Below, piece after piece: positions 9,495-19,627 of a stretch of DNA of 64,000 nucleotides (the first letter of the stretch is position 1; each line of letters opens with the position of its first letter). Position numbers and translations under genes: made by a program. The notes under the pieces are model-generated. The model saw only the letters and a program-made list of their open reading frames with translations, searched no databases and was not told where the DNA came from. Origin of the DNA: Lyophyllum atratum (lineage: Eukaryota; Basidiomycota; Agaricomycetes; Agaricales; Lyophyllaceae); contig JACGCN010000011.1 of assembly GCA_014905825.1 (NCBI GenBank), forward strand, positions 1,674,001 to 1,738,000, given 5' to 3'.

Positions 9495-12400
9495 TCACCC
9501 CCTCCGCCTCGCCCTCCCCTTCCTCTTCGCCTCCACAACCGGCCTAACCGGTGTCTGCTCCTCATCCAACAGCCCCAACACATCAATATTATCGAATCTC
9601 TCAACCTCCTCCACCGCCAGCTTATCCTCCGAACTCCACCCACCCCACGCATCCTCCGCCTTCTCCAGCCCCCGCCCCACCTCTTCCTCCTCATCCAGAG
9701 CATGCGCACTCGTCGCAGGCGTCGACACCGTCGGCCCCGACGAATCCCCACCCCCCCTCGACGTATCCCTCGACACCGAGCTCGGCACATCAAGCCCATC
9801 CGCCCCCAGATCCATATCCCGTCCCAAAAAGTCCTCATCCTCCTCATCAAACTCCAGCGGAACCGACGCCGACATGCTGCTATCCGGACGGGGCTTCAGC
9901 CTTGGCGACCGCACCTTATTGATCTCCCGGCGGATCCGACCCAGGCTCTCGCTCATCCCGTCCCCGATCGTTCGGATCGGGATGGCGTTGCGGAAGGACT
10001 GCGGGCGCGAGGTGGGGGTGCCGTTGGGGAGCATGGGGAGGACGCCGGAGGTGTGTGGGTGGTCGAGCTCGTTGGTGAGCGCCGATGCGAGGGGCTCGTC
10101 AAAGGATGAGGAGAGGGTTCGGTGCCTGATGTCACGGGGTGCAGCGAAGCCTTCCACGAACGACTCGCCGCTGCCAGCAGAGTAGGCACTGACTTGCACC
10201 TCCCGCCTGACGTCGATCTTGACCCCGCCGATGTCAAACTGGTATCGGCGAATGAGGGCATGGTAGTCTTCTCCCAGCGTATGAAACGAGAACTGGTGGG
10301 AGAGGTACACGGGCCGAGGCAGAATCTTCGGCGACTTGGAGCACGTCGACAGCTCAGCCTGCGCAAGCCAGCTATTAACAGGACCCATCAGTGACCATCA
10401 CCCAATCAGTAAAACAAAATAGAAACACTAACTCTGCCCTGCCCCTTCCTTCCCCCTTCCTATTCCCACCCTCCTCCCCCTGCCCACCCATGATCTTCCT
10501 AACCTCCCCACCCTCCCTCCTCAACCTCCACGTCATAACCGTGCTCTCCCTCCCCACCAGCTCCATCGGCACCTCCATCGCCTGCCCCATCCCCATCCCC
10601 GCCCGACTCCGGCTAGAAGACCTCTGCCCATGCCCCTGCCCACTCCCCGGCGACGCACTCAACCTCCCCGCCCCACCCATCCCCGGCAACGAGATACTCG
10701 TCGTCGCAGCCCCGAGCGCAGCCGCAGCCAGCCCCTGCTCCCTCGCCCGCATCTCCAGCGTCACCCTCCTCAACGACAACGACCCCTCACCCGGGTCGAA
10801 CAGCAGCACGTCCTGGAAGTTCCTCGCGCGCCGCGGCGACACTGGCGGGGGTGGAGAGCCTGGGTCGCTGGAGGCGTAAGAGCGGGATGGGGCGTGTTGG
10901 GCGTGTGGAGGGGGTGTGCTGGCGGTGCGTGGGGGGAGGAGATGCGCAGGGAGTGTACTCTCGTCCGAGGTGATGAACGTAAAAGCCAACGGTGCCCGAG
11001 GCTGCAGCCCCACCGCCGTCGTCGCCCCCGCCCGCAACCTCACAATAGGCACCATCTCCGTTGGCATGGGCTGCTATACCGGACCCAAAAACACCACAAT
11101 CAGTACCCCATCCTAACGTCACAAAGAAGCTGTGCTTACGGGAGCGCCCACGTTCCTAACCCGCCCCTCCAAATGACTCTTCACATCCGTCTTGCCCCCG
11201 TACGGATTCACCCCAAACACATGCACAGTCCCCCTCCTCGTCCCCACCGCCACCCACCTTCCATCCCCCGCCCACTCCACCCCTTCCACCACCGCGCTCG
11301 TCCGCCCCCTCCTAAGGTTATACAGGTGCCACGCCGAGCCCTCCTTCTCCCCGCCTCCGCCACTGGGCTCCCCACCCCCAGCCGAGAAGGACGACCGAGC
11401 GGGCGAAGGCGAAGGCGAGGGCCGGATCTGATAGACCTGCACCGCCTGCCCGTCCCTAGGCACCACCCCAACCGAGCACCCATCCCCCGCAAACACAAGC
11501 CCCGCCACCGCCCGATCTCTCCCCACCAAAAACTCCACCACCGTCTCCGGCTGTGCCTGTCCTCGCACCAACGTCCCAAGATCAACCACAGTAACGTAAT
11601 ACCCCCCCTCCCCACCCGCAGACCCCGATGTCCCAGAGCTCGCCTCACTATCTCTCCTCCCCCTCCCCTCCCTCTCCCTCTCAGTCCCCACCCCAGCCTC
11701 CCCCTGCTCCGGCGCACTCCTCGAAAAAAACTTTCCCACCCCACCCGCTCCTTCCCCCGCCCCCGCCATCCGGCTCCTCGCAGCACTCACCGCCAGCCCC
11801 CCCAGCGTCCTCATCCCGCCCCACACGCTGCCCCCCAAGCTCATGGGCGTCTCCGGGGGAACGGAGGAGGAGGGGGCGGGGTTAGAGGGTCCTTGGCCTT
11901 GTGGCGAGGTGAGAGGGGCGGGGGAGGCGTAGGCGAGGAGACGGTGGGATAGTGCATATACTGCGTGGGGAGGAGGAGGCGGGGGAGGAGGGGCGTCTAG
12001 GTATGGTGGTGATACATTTGGGTTCGATGGATGTGTATTTGTATTGATGTTGCTGGTGGGTGTATGCGCGTGGTGGTTATGGTTATAGTGGTGGTTATGG
12101 TGGTTATGGTACATGGTATCTCCTCCGTATACGTTCATCTTGGCGTCGACGTTCGTGGCGTCGTAGCTGGAGTTTGAGCGGGAATGCGAACCAGGAGAAG
12201 TGGCATCATACAAACCCCGCCTCGCCGCCCAACCCGAGGAGGTCGAAGCACGGTCCACATTCCCACCACCCACGGCCGCAAACGCACTCGCCAACACCGC
12301 CTTCGCCGACGCCCCAAGCGCACTCGACCCCACCCCCACCCCCGCCGCCCCCTCCGACGAAGGCGGGGGCACGTACGGCGTCAACTTGGAGTCGGGGACC

Positions 12401-14106
12401 ACGCAGAGGGGGGTATACGTGTTTGCTGAATATACGTGTAGCCTTGGGGGCGAGGTCGTGCTCTTACAACGGAAAAGGCGCATATGAGAACTTGGGGCGT
12501 GTTGGAGGTTGGAAGGGGACTACTCACGATGACGATGAACTCGCGGCTCGCTTGGAAGCTCTCTATCCTCGCGCCACGTTCCTTCCCCTTCCCTCTCGAC
12601 CCGACGGTGAATCGCGTGACGACATGGTGGGTCGTGAGGGAGTACACGACGAAGGCCCCGGAGTCGAAGCTGGTGTGGAAGAGACACGTCAGGAAGGGTC
12701 GGCGACCATCGCAAAAACGTGAAGAACACTCACGCAAGCCCAATCAAACACCCCTCCTCCCCCTCCTCATTCCCCGCCATCCTCCGCGCAACACGACGCG
12801 GCAGCACAGCCGCATGCACCAACACCGCCCCTCCCCGCTCCTCCTCCCCCTCCAGTCCCAGCCGAGCAAAAGGCATCTTCAACACCTCCGAGATACCCTC
12901 CAAATCCGTCGTGTCCCATATCTGCAACGTCGAAGCGTAGGCGACGAATAGGAGCCTCTTGTGCTGGCGCGGGTGTGGGCTGGAGGTATATAGTCAGCTC
13001 CAGAAAGAGGAGGAGGAGAAGGGAGGTAACGAACCCAGTACATGTATCCAACACGTCCCACCGAGCCCATACAACTTCCTCCTTCCCCGTCCCCCTCCCT
13101 TTCCCCTCTTGCCTCCCCCCAACAGGCTCATGCCCATGCCCATCACCGACCCCTCCAAAACCAAACTCCCGACTCGCGGTGCCAAGATCGACAATGGCGG
13201 GCGCGGCAGGGGCCATGGAGAGCGGGGCTGTGAAGCGCTTGGCGGGCGTCCCAGTCCCAGCTCCAGCATGGATAGGCGCGCGGATCGTGCGCGCCAGGCC
13301 CGAGACCGGATTCGGATTTGAGTTTGGGTGTTGGGACTTTGGGGTTTGAGTCGGGGGTGGGGGGTGGGCGTAGCCGTAGGAGAAGCGGTTGGTGTTGAGT
13401 GAAGTGGGAGAGAGTTCGGGCTTAAAGGGTCGTTGTTGGTGAGAAGGAGGAGGAGGAGGCAAGAGCTGCGGGGTTTGACTGCGGGGTACGGGGATTGGGA
13501 TGGGTGGGAGGGCGTCGGTGTCTGGTTCCGGTTCTGGTTCTGGTTCGTGGTGGATTATATCGTTGGGTGCGTGGTGGGAGGGGTCGTGGTGGAATAATGA
13601 GGCTTCTTCCTCGCCTGGTTCCTCCTGCTCGTGCACGGGCAGGCGTGAGGGAGGTTCGGCGGGCGTGCTGAATTCGCTTGGGGGGGCGGTGTCGATGTCG
13701 CTGGAAGATGTCAGGTCAGTCAATGTCTCGAGAAACGAGCGGAGCTGGAGGTGAAGCTGGGTATGATAATGTAGGTATCGAGGCATGGGGGCACAGACAC
13801 ACGGAGTGTGATACGAAGACGGGGTATAAGTGATGGCTGCGCCCATCCCACGTTTCGGGGATCTCGCAAAGGCGAACTCAAAGGAGGGGGTGGGGCGAAG
13901 AAGCAATGAAATAGATGAAGAACACACCTTCTAGGCAGTGCCTCCCCTTCATAGGTATTCTCACTTGCGTGAAACGGATCGAAGTCGACTAGGAGCTCCG
14001 CAGTGGGAGCGGGTGCTACGGGCGGGTTGCGCGATGTCTTGGATGAGCGGCCATGCTTCGCTGAGCGGGCGGGCATTAACGTGAAATATAAGGCAGGAGT
14101 AGTCAA
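9495..14106 (-). CDS. BCAS3: BCAS3 homologue (WD40/BCAS3-domain protein)
   Basis: Seven exons on the minus strand: 14106-13928, 13700-13035, 12979-12734, 12669-12528, 12462-11140, 11073-10433 and 10371-9495. The introns splice in phase and give 1357 aa; the first intron (227 nt) is longer than the others (55-66 nt). ATG 14076 is an alternative start. The N terminus is disordered and proline-rich. A WD40 propeller follows: VVWARWDVLD, then RLLFVAYASTLQIWDTTDL, then AFVVYSLTTHHVVTRF, then DGRWVAVGTRRGTVHVFGVN and the hallmark NPYGGKTDVKSHLEGRVRN. The C-terminal BCAS3 domain is in the last exon (PRPVYLSHQFSFHTLGEDYH). In animals BCAS3 works with PHAF1 at phagophores; related plant ATG18 proteins carry the same domain. 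Long low-complexity inserts separate the blades. Autophagy-linked function is inferred from family only. Confidence 0.85.
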
Positions 14107-15126
14107 AAGATGAAAGAAAGAAACCGCGAAAGTGAGTCAAGAGTGGGGTACGAGTCAGAACAGGGGGTGACGTGAAGATTCGATGAAAGGGAGTCTAGTA
14201 GTATTATGTGCAATAGGCCGTTGTAAGTGAATGCAACGACGCTGATAGTGATGATGCTTGAGAGTTGGGTTGTGATTGCAAGGGGCGCTGAGGGACAGGG
14301 CTTCCGACAAGTCCTCCACTACCCCAGCTGGTTCACAACGACGTCCTTATCGGGAGCCCAGTCACATGACCCTTCGGCCTCTGCCGTTCCGCACCCCAGT
14401 CTGAGTTCGGGGTAGCTCCGATCCCCACGCGTCCTGGCAATCTACACCCACCACGACCGAGTCCATGCTTTGACTTGCAGCTTTCTATCCATTATAGAAG
14501 GACCCCACTTCCACTTTCGGCTGCGACGTTCACCCTGTCACGCCAACGTTCATTAACACCCTGCAAGAACAACAGCATGAAGATCAGGGCGTCTCGCGCT
14601 CATCTGACACCCCAGCTCGCCTTGTCTCTGATTGTCGTGATACGCCTTGAATTCTAAGCGAGATAGGCTTTCGTCGGGATTCCTCGCCCCGCCTCCACCA
14701 CTCTTAGCGTCACCCTTTATCTATCGCTGGCCTATTCTGACCACATTCACCTTTGTCCTCGGGAATCACAACCCCGTCATATTGACGTTCTCCAAAGGCG
14801 CTACGCCCGTACGTCATGAACACGCCTTTCCCTCGTTGCATCCAAGTAATTATAATCCGTAGTCTAAGCTCCACCCTGACCCCGTCTCCATTTCTGGAAC
14901 ATAGCCTTTAGCCTTTAATGTTACCAAGATCCGTTCCATCCGAACAGCGTCCTTGCCAATGCCATGATCTACATACATCACACCTGGCGTGACGTCATGG
15001 CAAGGTCTTGCCTTACTCTCTCTCATGTTGTCCGAACCCATACACACGCGGGATCCCCGTCCACTCATTCGTTCCCCAACCTACTCAGTTTCTTCTCAAT
15101 CAAGGCGTACCCCATCACCCACCACA
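14107..15126. other. Intergenic upstream of BCAS3
   Basis: About 1 kb with only short spurious frames. No exon, RNA or repeat supported. Confidence 0.6.
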
Positions 15127-15220
15127 GGCCTGGTAGTGTATCGGAACACGCCCGCACCGTATGCCCCATGCGGACGTATCGCGTACCGCAGGAGAGCCCC
15201 GTTCGACTCGGGGCCAGGCC
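15127..15220 (+). repeat. tRNA-like repeat, copy 1
   Basis: Starts GGCCTGG and ends CCAGGCC (perfect 7-bp acceptor-like stem). It has an A-box-like TAGTGTATCGG and a B-box-like GTTCGACTC in a CCCCG/CGGGG arm. The region where the anticodon arm should be is too long and does not fold as a tRNA, so this is tRNA-derived rather than a working tRNA. Confidence 0.7.
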
Positions 15221-15328
15221 GCTCATCTTGATTTGATTTGTTTTCTGGACCATCTCTCGCGCCATTACTTTTTCTTGTCTTTTCGATTCGGACCGGCTTA
15301 TACACTACTCTCGAGGAAAGAGGGGTAG

Positions 15329-15416
15329 GGCCTGGTGGTGTATCGGAACGCACCCGCATATCTTCTTCCGGGACGTCTGGAGCGGAGGAGAGCCCTGTTC
15401 GACTCGGGATCAGGCC
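15329..15416 (+). repeat. tRNA-like repeat, copy 2
   Basis: GGCCTGGTGGTGTATCGG start, GTTCGACTC B-box-like core, TCAGGCC end. The sequence on both sides resembles that around copy 3 (ACTTATAC...CTCGAGG upstream, TCTTTTTCGTTCAAGCT downstream). The repeat unit is therefore about 330 bp and arranged head to tail. Confidence 0.7.
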
Positions 15417-15662
15417 ACTATGAAGTTGAGCGTCGTCTTTTTCGTTCAAGCTCAACTTCACCTTGATCACCGCGCCCGAAGAGGACGCACCACACGCCAT
15501 CCCCCACGCAATTTACGGCTGTCGCGGGGAAGTCGAGTTCGACTGAGGACCGGGGCGTCCATTTCTTTCTCGCCCTTTCCTTTCGTTTCTGTTTTCTTTT
15601 CGAAGGAGGCGCTGCACCCCGTTCGACGCCGACTTATACGCTGCTCGAGGGAAGGGAGATAG

Positions 15663-15761
15663 GGCCTGGTGGTGTATCGCAACACACCCACACCGCATTC
15701 TCCCGTGGTGGAGACGGATGTCGGGAGCGAAGGAGATTCCTGTTCGACTCGGGACCAGGCC
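15663..15761 (+). repeat. tRNA-like repeat, copy 3
   Basis: GGCCTGGTGGTGTATCGC start, GTTCGACTCGGG core, CCAGGCC end; 99 nt. Located 334 bp after copy 2, with similar flanks. Confidence 0.7.
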
Positions 15762-16181
15762 ATTACAAGTGTGTCTTCTTTTTCGTTCAAGCTTCAACTT
15801 TGCCTCATACACCGCGCGCAAAGAGGACTCATATAAGCCACATTTCATCTTTCTACTGTCTATGCGCATTACACCCGCTTTTTCTCATTTTCAAGTACCC
15901 CAGGGTAGTTCTACGCGGAGCCAGACCTCTTCAAGAGATATTGACTGTGCCGCCGATGTTTTCACCCTTTTGGGCACGCACACAATCGTCATTTCTTCTC
16001 GGTCTCCCGCCGCGAGGAGGGGTTGAGGGAAGTCTGTCGGTGTACCGGTAGACACTTGCTCGATGTTATCGTCTTTCCGTATACCGAGAGCGGCCATGCT
16101 GCGAATTCATTTTATGCTCTTCCTCAACACCGAAACCGCTTGACATCAACTCGTTCATCGCGCATGAAAGGAATGTACAAA

Positions 16182-16270
16182 GGCTCGCTGGTGCATAGGA
16201 ACCCCTCCGCGTCGTACCGAAATTCGCGGTCGCTACAAGGGAGACCCCCTGTTCGAATCGGGGACAGGCC
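16182..16270 (+). repeat. tRNA-like repeat, copy 4 (diverged)
   Basis: CTGGTGCATAGGAACC near the start and TGTTCGAATCGGGGACAGGCC-like end. The 5' arm no longer pairs with the 3' arm, so it is a degraded member. Confidence 0.55.
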
Positions 16271-17086
16271 TCTGGTCCAGGAAGAAGTGGTTTTTTGGTC
16301 GATCCAAGGGCGACTGCCCCAATGAGCGCTCTCAGGGGGGTTTATTTGATGCTATTCTCCGCCAGATTTTTGTGTTTGAATTCCTCACCTCGCCGTCGCA
16401 GCGTCTCCGCCCCTACTGGGCAGCTCTCAAGAAGGATTCGGAAGATACGCTGGCGCAGAGCCTCATGGCAGGCAAGAATGGCAATCTATCGATGACGTTT
16501 TGTATTGAAAGATTTCTGAGATCGAGGCTCCTCTGTATACTGCTATCCTCGGACAGTCTACTCTTGTTGATCTCGGATGGCAACCCCACCCGCGTCCAAA
16601 GACATATGACTCCGTTCTATTCGTTACTTTGCGTTTGAAGCGTTCGAATATATTTCAACATCTATGGTAATGTTTGACTCATATTTCACGTCACGAGTTC
16701 GGACGCGGCATTTCGCTTTCGACTCACTTGATTTTTCCATCCTCCATTCTTTCTATCGTGCTGTGTCAGGGTCTTCATGTACCTGGGCATGCCACACGCT
16801 GAAGGCATCAACTTATTGGGAAGAGAATATCGATTTTGTGCATCGTCACAAGTGTCCTCTGCGGAGCAGCGGCAGAGAACGTCCTCCGACGCCGCCCTAT
16901 ATAACCTCACTTGCCTTCATTCACAGGACGTATTCCTGCCCCTAGACTTCCGCCAGCTTGTCGCCTGTTTTGTTGACACTCGATCATAACATTCCTTTCT
17001 GAAGAGAATCGACTATCATTGGGTATGATTCTGGCGATGTCGTACTCTACCGACCTCGGAATATGTGTTTTTGCAGCACTGCAAAG
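16271..17086. other. Intergenic
   Basis: No gene or repeat supported between the tRNA-like copy 4 and the F-box gene stop. Confidence 0.55.
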
Positions 17087-18772
17087 CTAAATGAATTTTA
17101 TGTCGACTCCGTACCGACTGCTCAGCGCCTTGTATTGTTTCTTGGCGTTGACACTGGGCACCCTTCCTGGGATGACATAATCTATCTCCCGAAGCGACTT
17201 GTGCCTCTGAAGCTCAGCGTCCAAGCGCATCTCGATCACTTTGATGAATGCGTTCGAGTCCAATGAGCTCTGGGTACACGTGAGATGGAACAATCGGGGA
17301 AGAAGTACACATCGTGCGAGGTCCTGCCAGATGTTGTCTGCGAACCGTATATGCCATATGTCTACTGTAGCAGCTTCTGGAATGGCGTTAAGGAGCTCAT
17401 ATACATCGATAAGGTGAGGCGGTGCCTGCGTCGCGCCACGCTCATAGACCAGGTCAAACTTGAGTAGAGTGCATCCCGATCGGATGATCATGTTACGAAG
17501 AGAGTGAAGATCTGGCTGGTTCTCGTCGAATAAAACGCTGCAGGTCTTCAATGCTGGGACCGTCATGCAATCAAATATCCAGCTATTCTGCGCTGAATAC
17601 AGTTCGAGGACTTTCAAGTGAGGTAGATGGACATCGCCGGGTGTTTTGAACCCCGTTTCCTTAGGTGGAACGGAGGCGATGAGGGTGACCAACTGCGTGA
17701 ATCGTTGAAGGGTACTATGTAGCCCCGCATAATCCTGAAATTCGGCTTTCTGAAGGTTCAGGACATAGATATGATCCCATATGTGGCTCTCGATCAGAAG
17801 AGCAGGTACATGGCCCTTGATATCCAACCGGCGGAGAAGAGGCATAGCCTCCGGGAGATGGGGGACTGATGTCGTATCCATACACTGAAATCGGACTTTC
17901 AAGGATTCTAAGGCACTGCACCTTTGCATTATCTGGACCATGCTGACGAGGGTCAGATTTTCCATATCGGTGATATCCAGGAAGGTAAGTTGGCTCCAGG
18001 GAATATCCAGTGATAGTATTGCGGAATTAAATGCCTCCGGACATTTGAGCCTCAATTCACGAAGGCGGCTCGCTAACCGAAACGGCGCGGCGCCATCCCA
18101 CCGCGACTCCCGATGTTCGCCAGTTGAAGGGCTTCCTGTGATACGAAGATGTGCCAACTCGAGCAACACCAAGGATTGTGGTGACACTGCTACCCAGAGT
18201 TCGTCATAAGCTTCGATGCTCATCTCCAGCAGAAGGCGGGACACACGCCAGAGATGAGGCAAAACAGTTGTTCTGACGTCCTTGTCCCTGACCTTCATCG
18301 ACAGTGCCAATTGCACCATGGCATTGGGAGGTAGTATCTCGCAAACACGGGTAAGTGTCCCTATTTCAGTTGCCAGGAATTCCCCTGGCCATAGACGATG
18401 GTCGTTATGAGATATACGCCGCCACGATGAACATACATGCCCCAGTACCCAGGGAGCCTCTGAGCATTTCGAGGGTAGCACGCGGGCGATGTTTACTGGT
18501 ACGCAATGGAGAAATATCTGAGAGAGGACCTCCGAGGGGAGATTTTTGTGGGGTGCAAGTGCAACGCAAAATTTGTTCATCCATTGTTGGTGCGTAGTCC
18601 GTTTCGCGATAAGGCTATCGATCTGGCGATCGAAGTCGGAAAGAATTCTTTCTTGTTCGCAATATATCTCTTTGCTGCGGCGGATCTCTGGTTCCGATAA
18701 GACCACATCGTTCACCATCCCTGCGTGTGTCTCGATCTTCTCGATGAGGGCCTCATCTGTCTTAGATGTCAT
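17087..18772 (-). CDS. F-box protein, intact copy of an inverted pair
   Basis: Single-exon 561-aa frame. The N-terminal coiled coil (about residues 20-65, EQERILSDFDRQIDSLIAKR) is followed by the F-box-like core LPSEVLSQIFLHC, then GHVCSSWRRISHNDHRLW, and a leucine-rich-repeat-like body to the C terminus (YKALSSRYGVDIKFI). It is the typical agaricomycete coiled-coil/F-box/LRR layout of SCF substrate receptors; the substrate is unknown. A close paralogue lies inverted at 26034-27710, and the similarity extends into the upstream region to about 18960. This copy keeps the full C terminus. Confidence 0.85.
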   Translation of the reverse strand: MTSKTDEALIEKIETHAGMVNDVVLSEPEIRRSKEIYCEQERILSDFDRQIDSLIAKRTTHQQWMNKFCVALAPHKNLPSEVLSQIFLHCVPVNIARVLPSKCSEAPWVLGHVCSSWRRISHNDHRLWPGEFLATEIGTLTRVCEILPPNAMVQLALSMKVRDKDVRTTVLPHLWRVSRLLLEMSIEAYDELWVAVSPQSLVLLELAHLRITGSPSTGEHRESRWDGAAPFRLASRLRELRLKCPEAFNSAILSLDIPWSQLTFLDITDMENLTLVSMVQIMQRCSALESLKVRFQCMDTTSVPHLPEAMPLLRRLDIKGHVPALLIESHIWDHIYVLNLQKAEFQDYAGLHSTLQRFTQLVTLIASVPPKETGFKTPGDVHLPHLKVLELYSAQNSWIFDCMTVPALKTCSVLFDENQPDLHSLRNMIIRSGCTLLKFDLVYERGATQAPPHLIDVYELLNAIPEAATVDIWHIRFADNIWQDLARCVLLPRLFHLTCTQSSLDSNAFIKVIEMRLDAELQRHKSLREIDYVIPGRVPSVNAKKQYKALSSRYGVDIKFI

Positions 18773-18779
18773 TCGGAAG

Positions 18780-18960
18780 GTTGGCCAAGAGCTGCTCCAT
18801 ATTATTACAGATCAGACTCCAATTACATAGAAGTTTTGAGGATGAGCATACCTTGTAGATATTTCGTTGATAGTGAAGCACGTCGAGCCACCATGCGATG
18901 TTTTGTGATGGGCCAGATCGTCGTGGGAAATGGCGGCCACCGGTGGTAACAATACTTGTA
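18780..18960. repeat. Upstream part of the inverted F-box duplication
   Basis: This stretch matches the reverse complement of about 25860-26030 (shared words include CTTGTAGATATTTCGTTGAT and GTGGGAAATGGCGGCC). The duplication therefore included the 5' flank and probably the promoter. Confidence 0.85.
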
Positions 18961-19056
18961 CAATCCAACCCTCAACGGACCCTAGCGTCAAGCTAATCCG
19001 TACAGAAGATATCATGCGATATTCTACTTCCCTACAGCCGCTCCTCACTGATTCTC

Positions 19057-19400
19057 CGCAGATGCCGCAATACCGGCCAGCCCCATCGCCCCTCCCAAGC
19101 TGCGGTATCTGGCGACCATATCTACATATCCGGCTTCTTCCCACTCTGGGGTCCTCGTTGGAGATGACATCGACAGTCAAACGCACTCTGTATTCAAAAA
19201 CTGCAAGATTGTGCTGGAGGCTGCCGGTTCGAATCTAGGCAAAGTAGTCAAAGTAACCGTAAGTGTCCCCATATCCGATCGCCTCGGCTGTTTACGTGAC
19301 TGACTCGTTGGACCCGATATCCAGCTATACCTCAAGGACATCCAAGACTCTGACCTGCCCTTCTGTGACAGCTCCCTACGTCCAGCAAAGAGAACATGAT
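19057..19400 (+). pseudogene. RidA/YjgF-family (imine deaminase) relic
   Basis: Plus strand. SQAAVSGDHIYISGFFP matches the RidA start (Y/PSQAV.AGD.IYVSG..P). After a one-base slip near 19140-19150 the frame continues VLVGDDIDSQTHSVFKNCK, then IVLEAAGSNLGKVVKVT. An intact GTAAGT...CCAG intron (about 19259-19324) leads to LYLKDIQDSDLP, matching the FLKDMNDF part of RidA. The frame then stops before the C-terminal strand and its conserved Arg. Living RidA proteins hydrolyse reactive enamines/imines; this copy is frameshifted and truncated. Confidence 0.72.
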
Positions 19401-19627
19401 CGGCTTCAGATTTGATAACCGTCTATCTATCTGATATACGTATTACAAGGAACTACAGTCGTGCGTCAAGTACAAATGAGGTGTCCAAAATGAGAGCAAG
19501 CGTATAACAAAACAAGGGCGAGATGGTGTATGTATTGATAGTAACGGTGATAGTGAAGTAGGTTGATAGATCGTACAAGGAGTCGCAGTTTACGGGCGGT
19601 GTCTAGTCAGAAAACATTATCGCATGT
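19401..19627. other. Intergenic, downstream of HUL5
   Basis: About 230 bp with nothing recognisable. It would hold the 3' UTR of HUL5. Confidence 0.5.

Noticed and set aside
10630..11952. Plus-strand 440-codon open frame
   Set aside because: Antisense to BCAS3 exons; Pro/Arg-rich composition typical of a GC-rich shadow frame.
15127..15761. Functional tRNA genes
   Set aside because: Acceptor and T arms are good but no 7-nt anticodon loop with a normal stem can be drawn.
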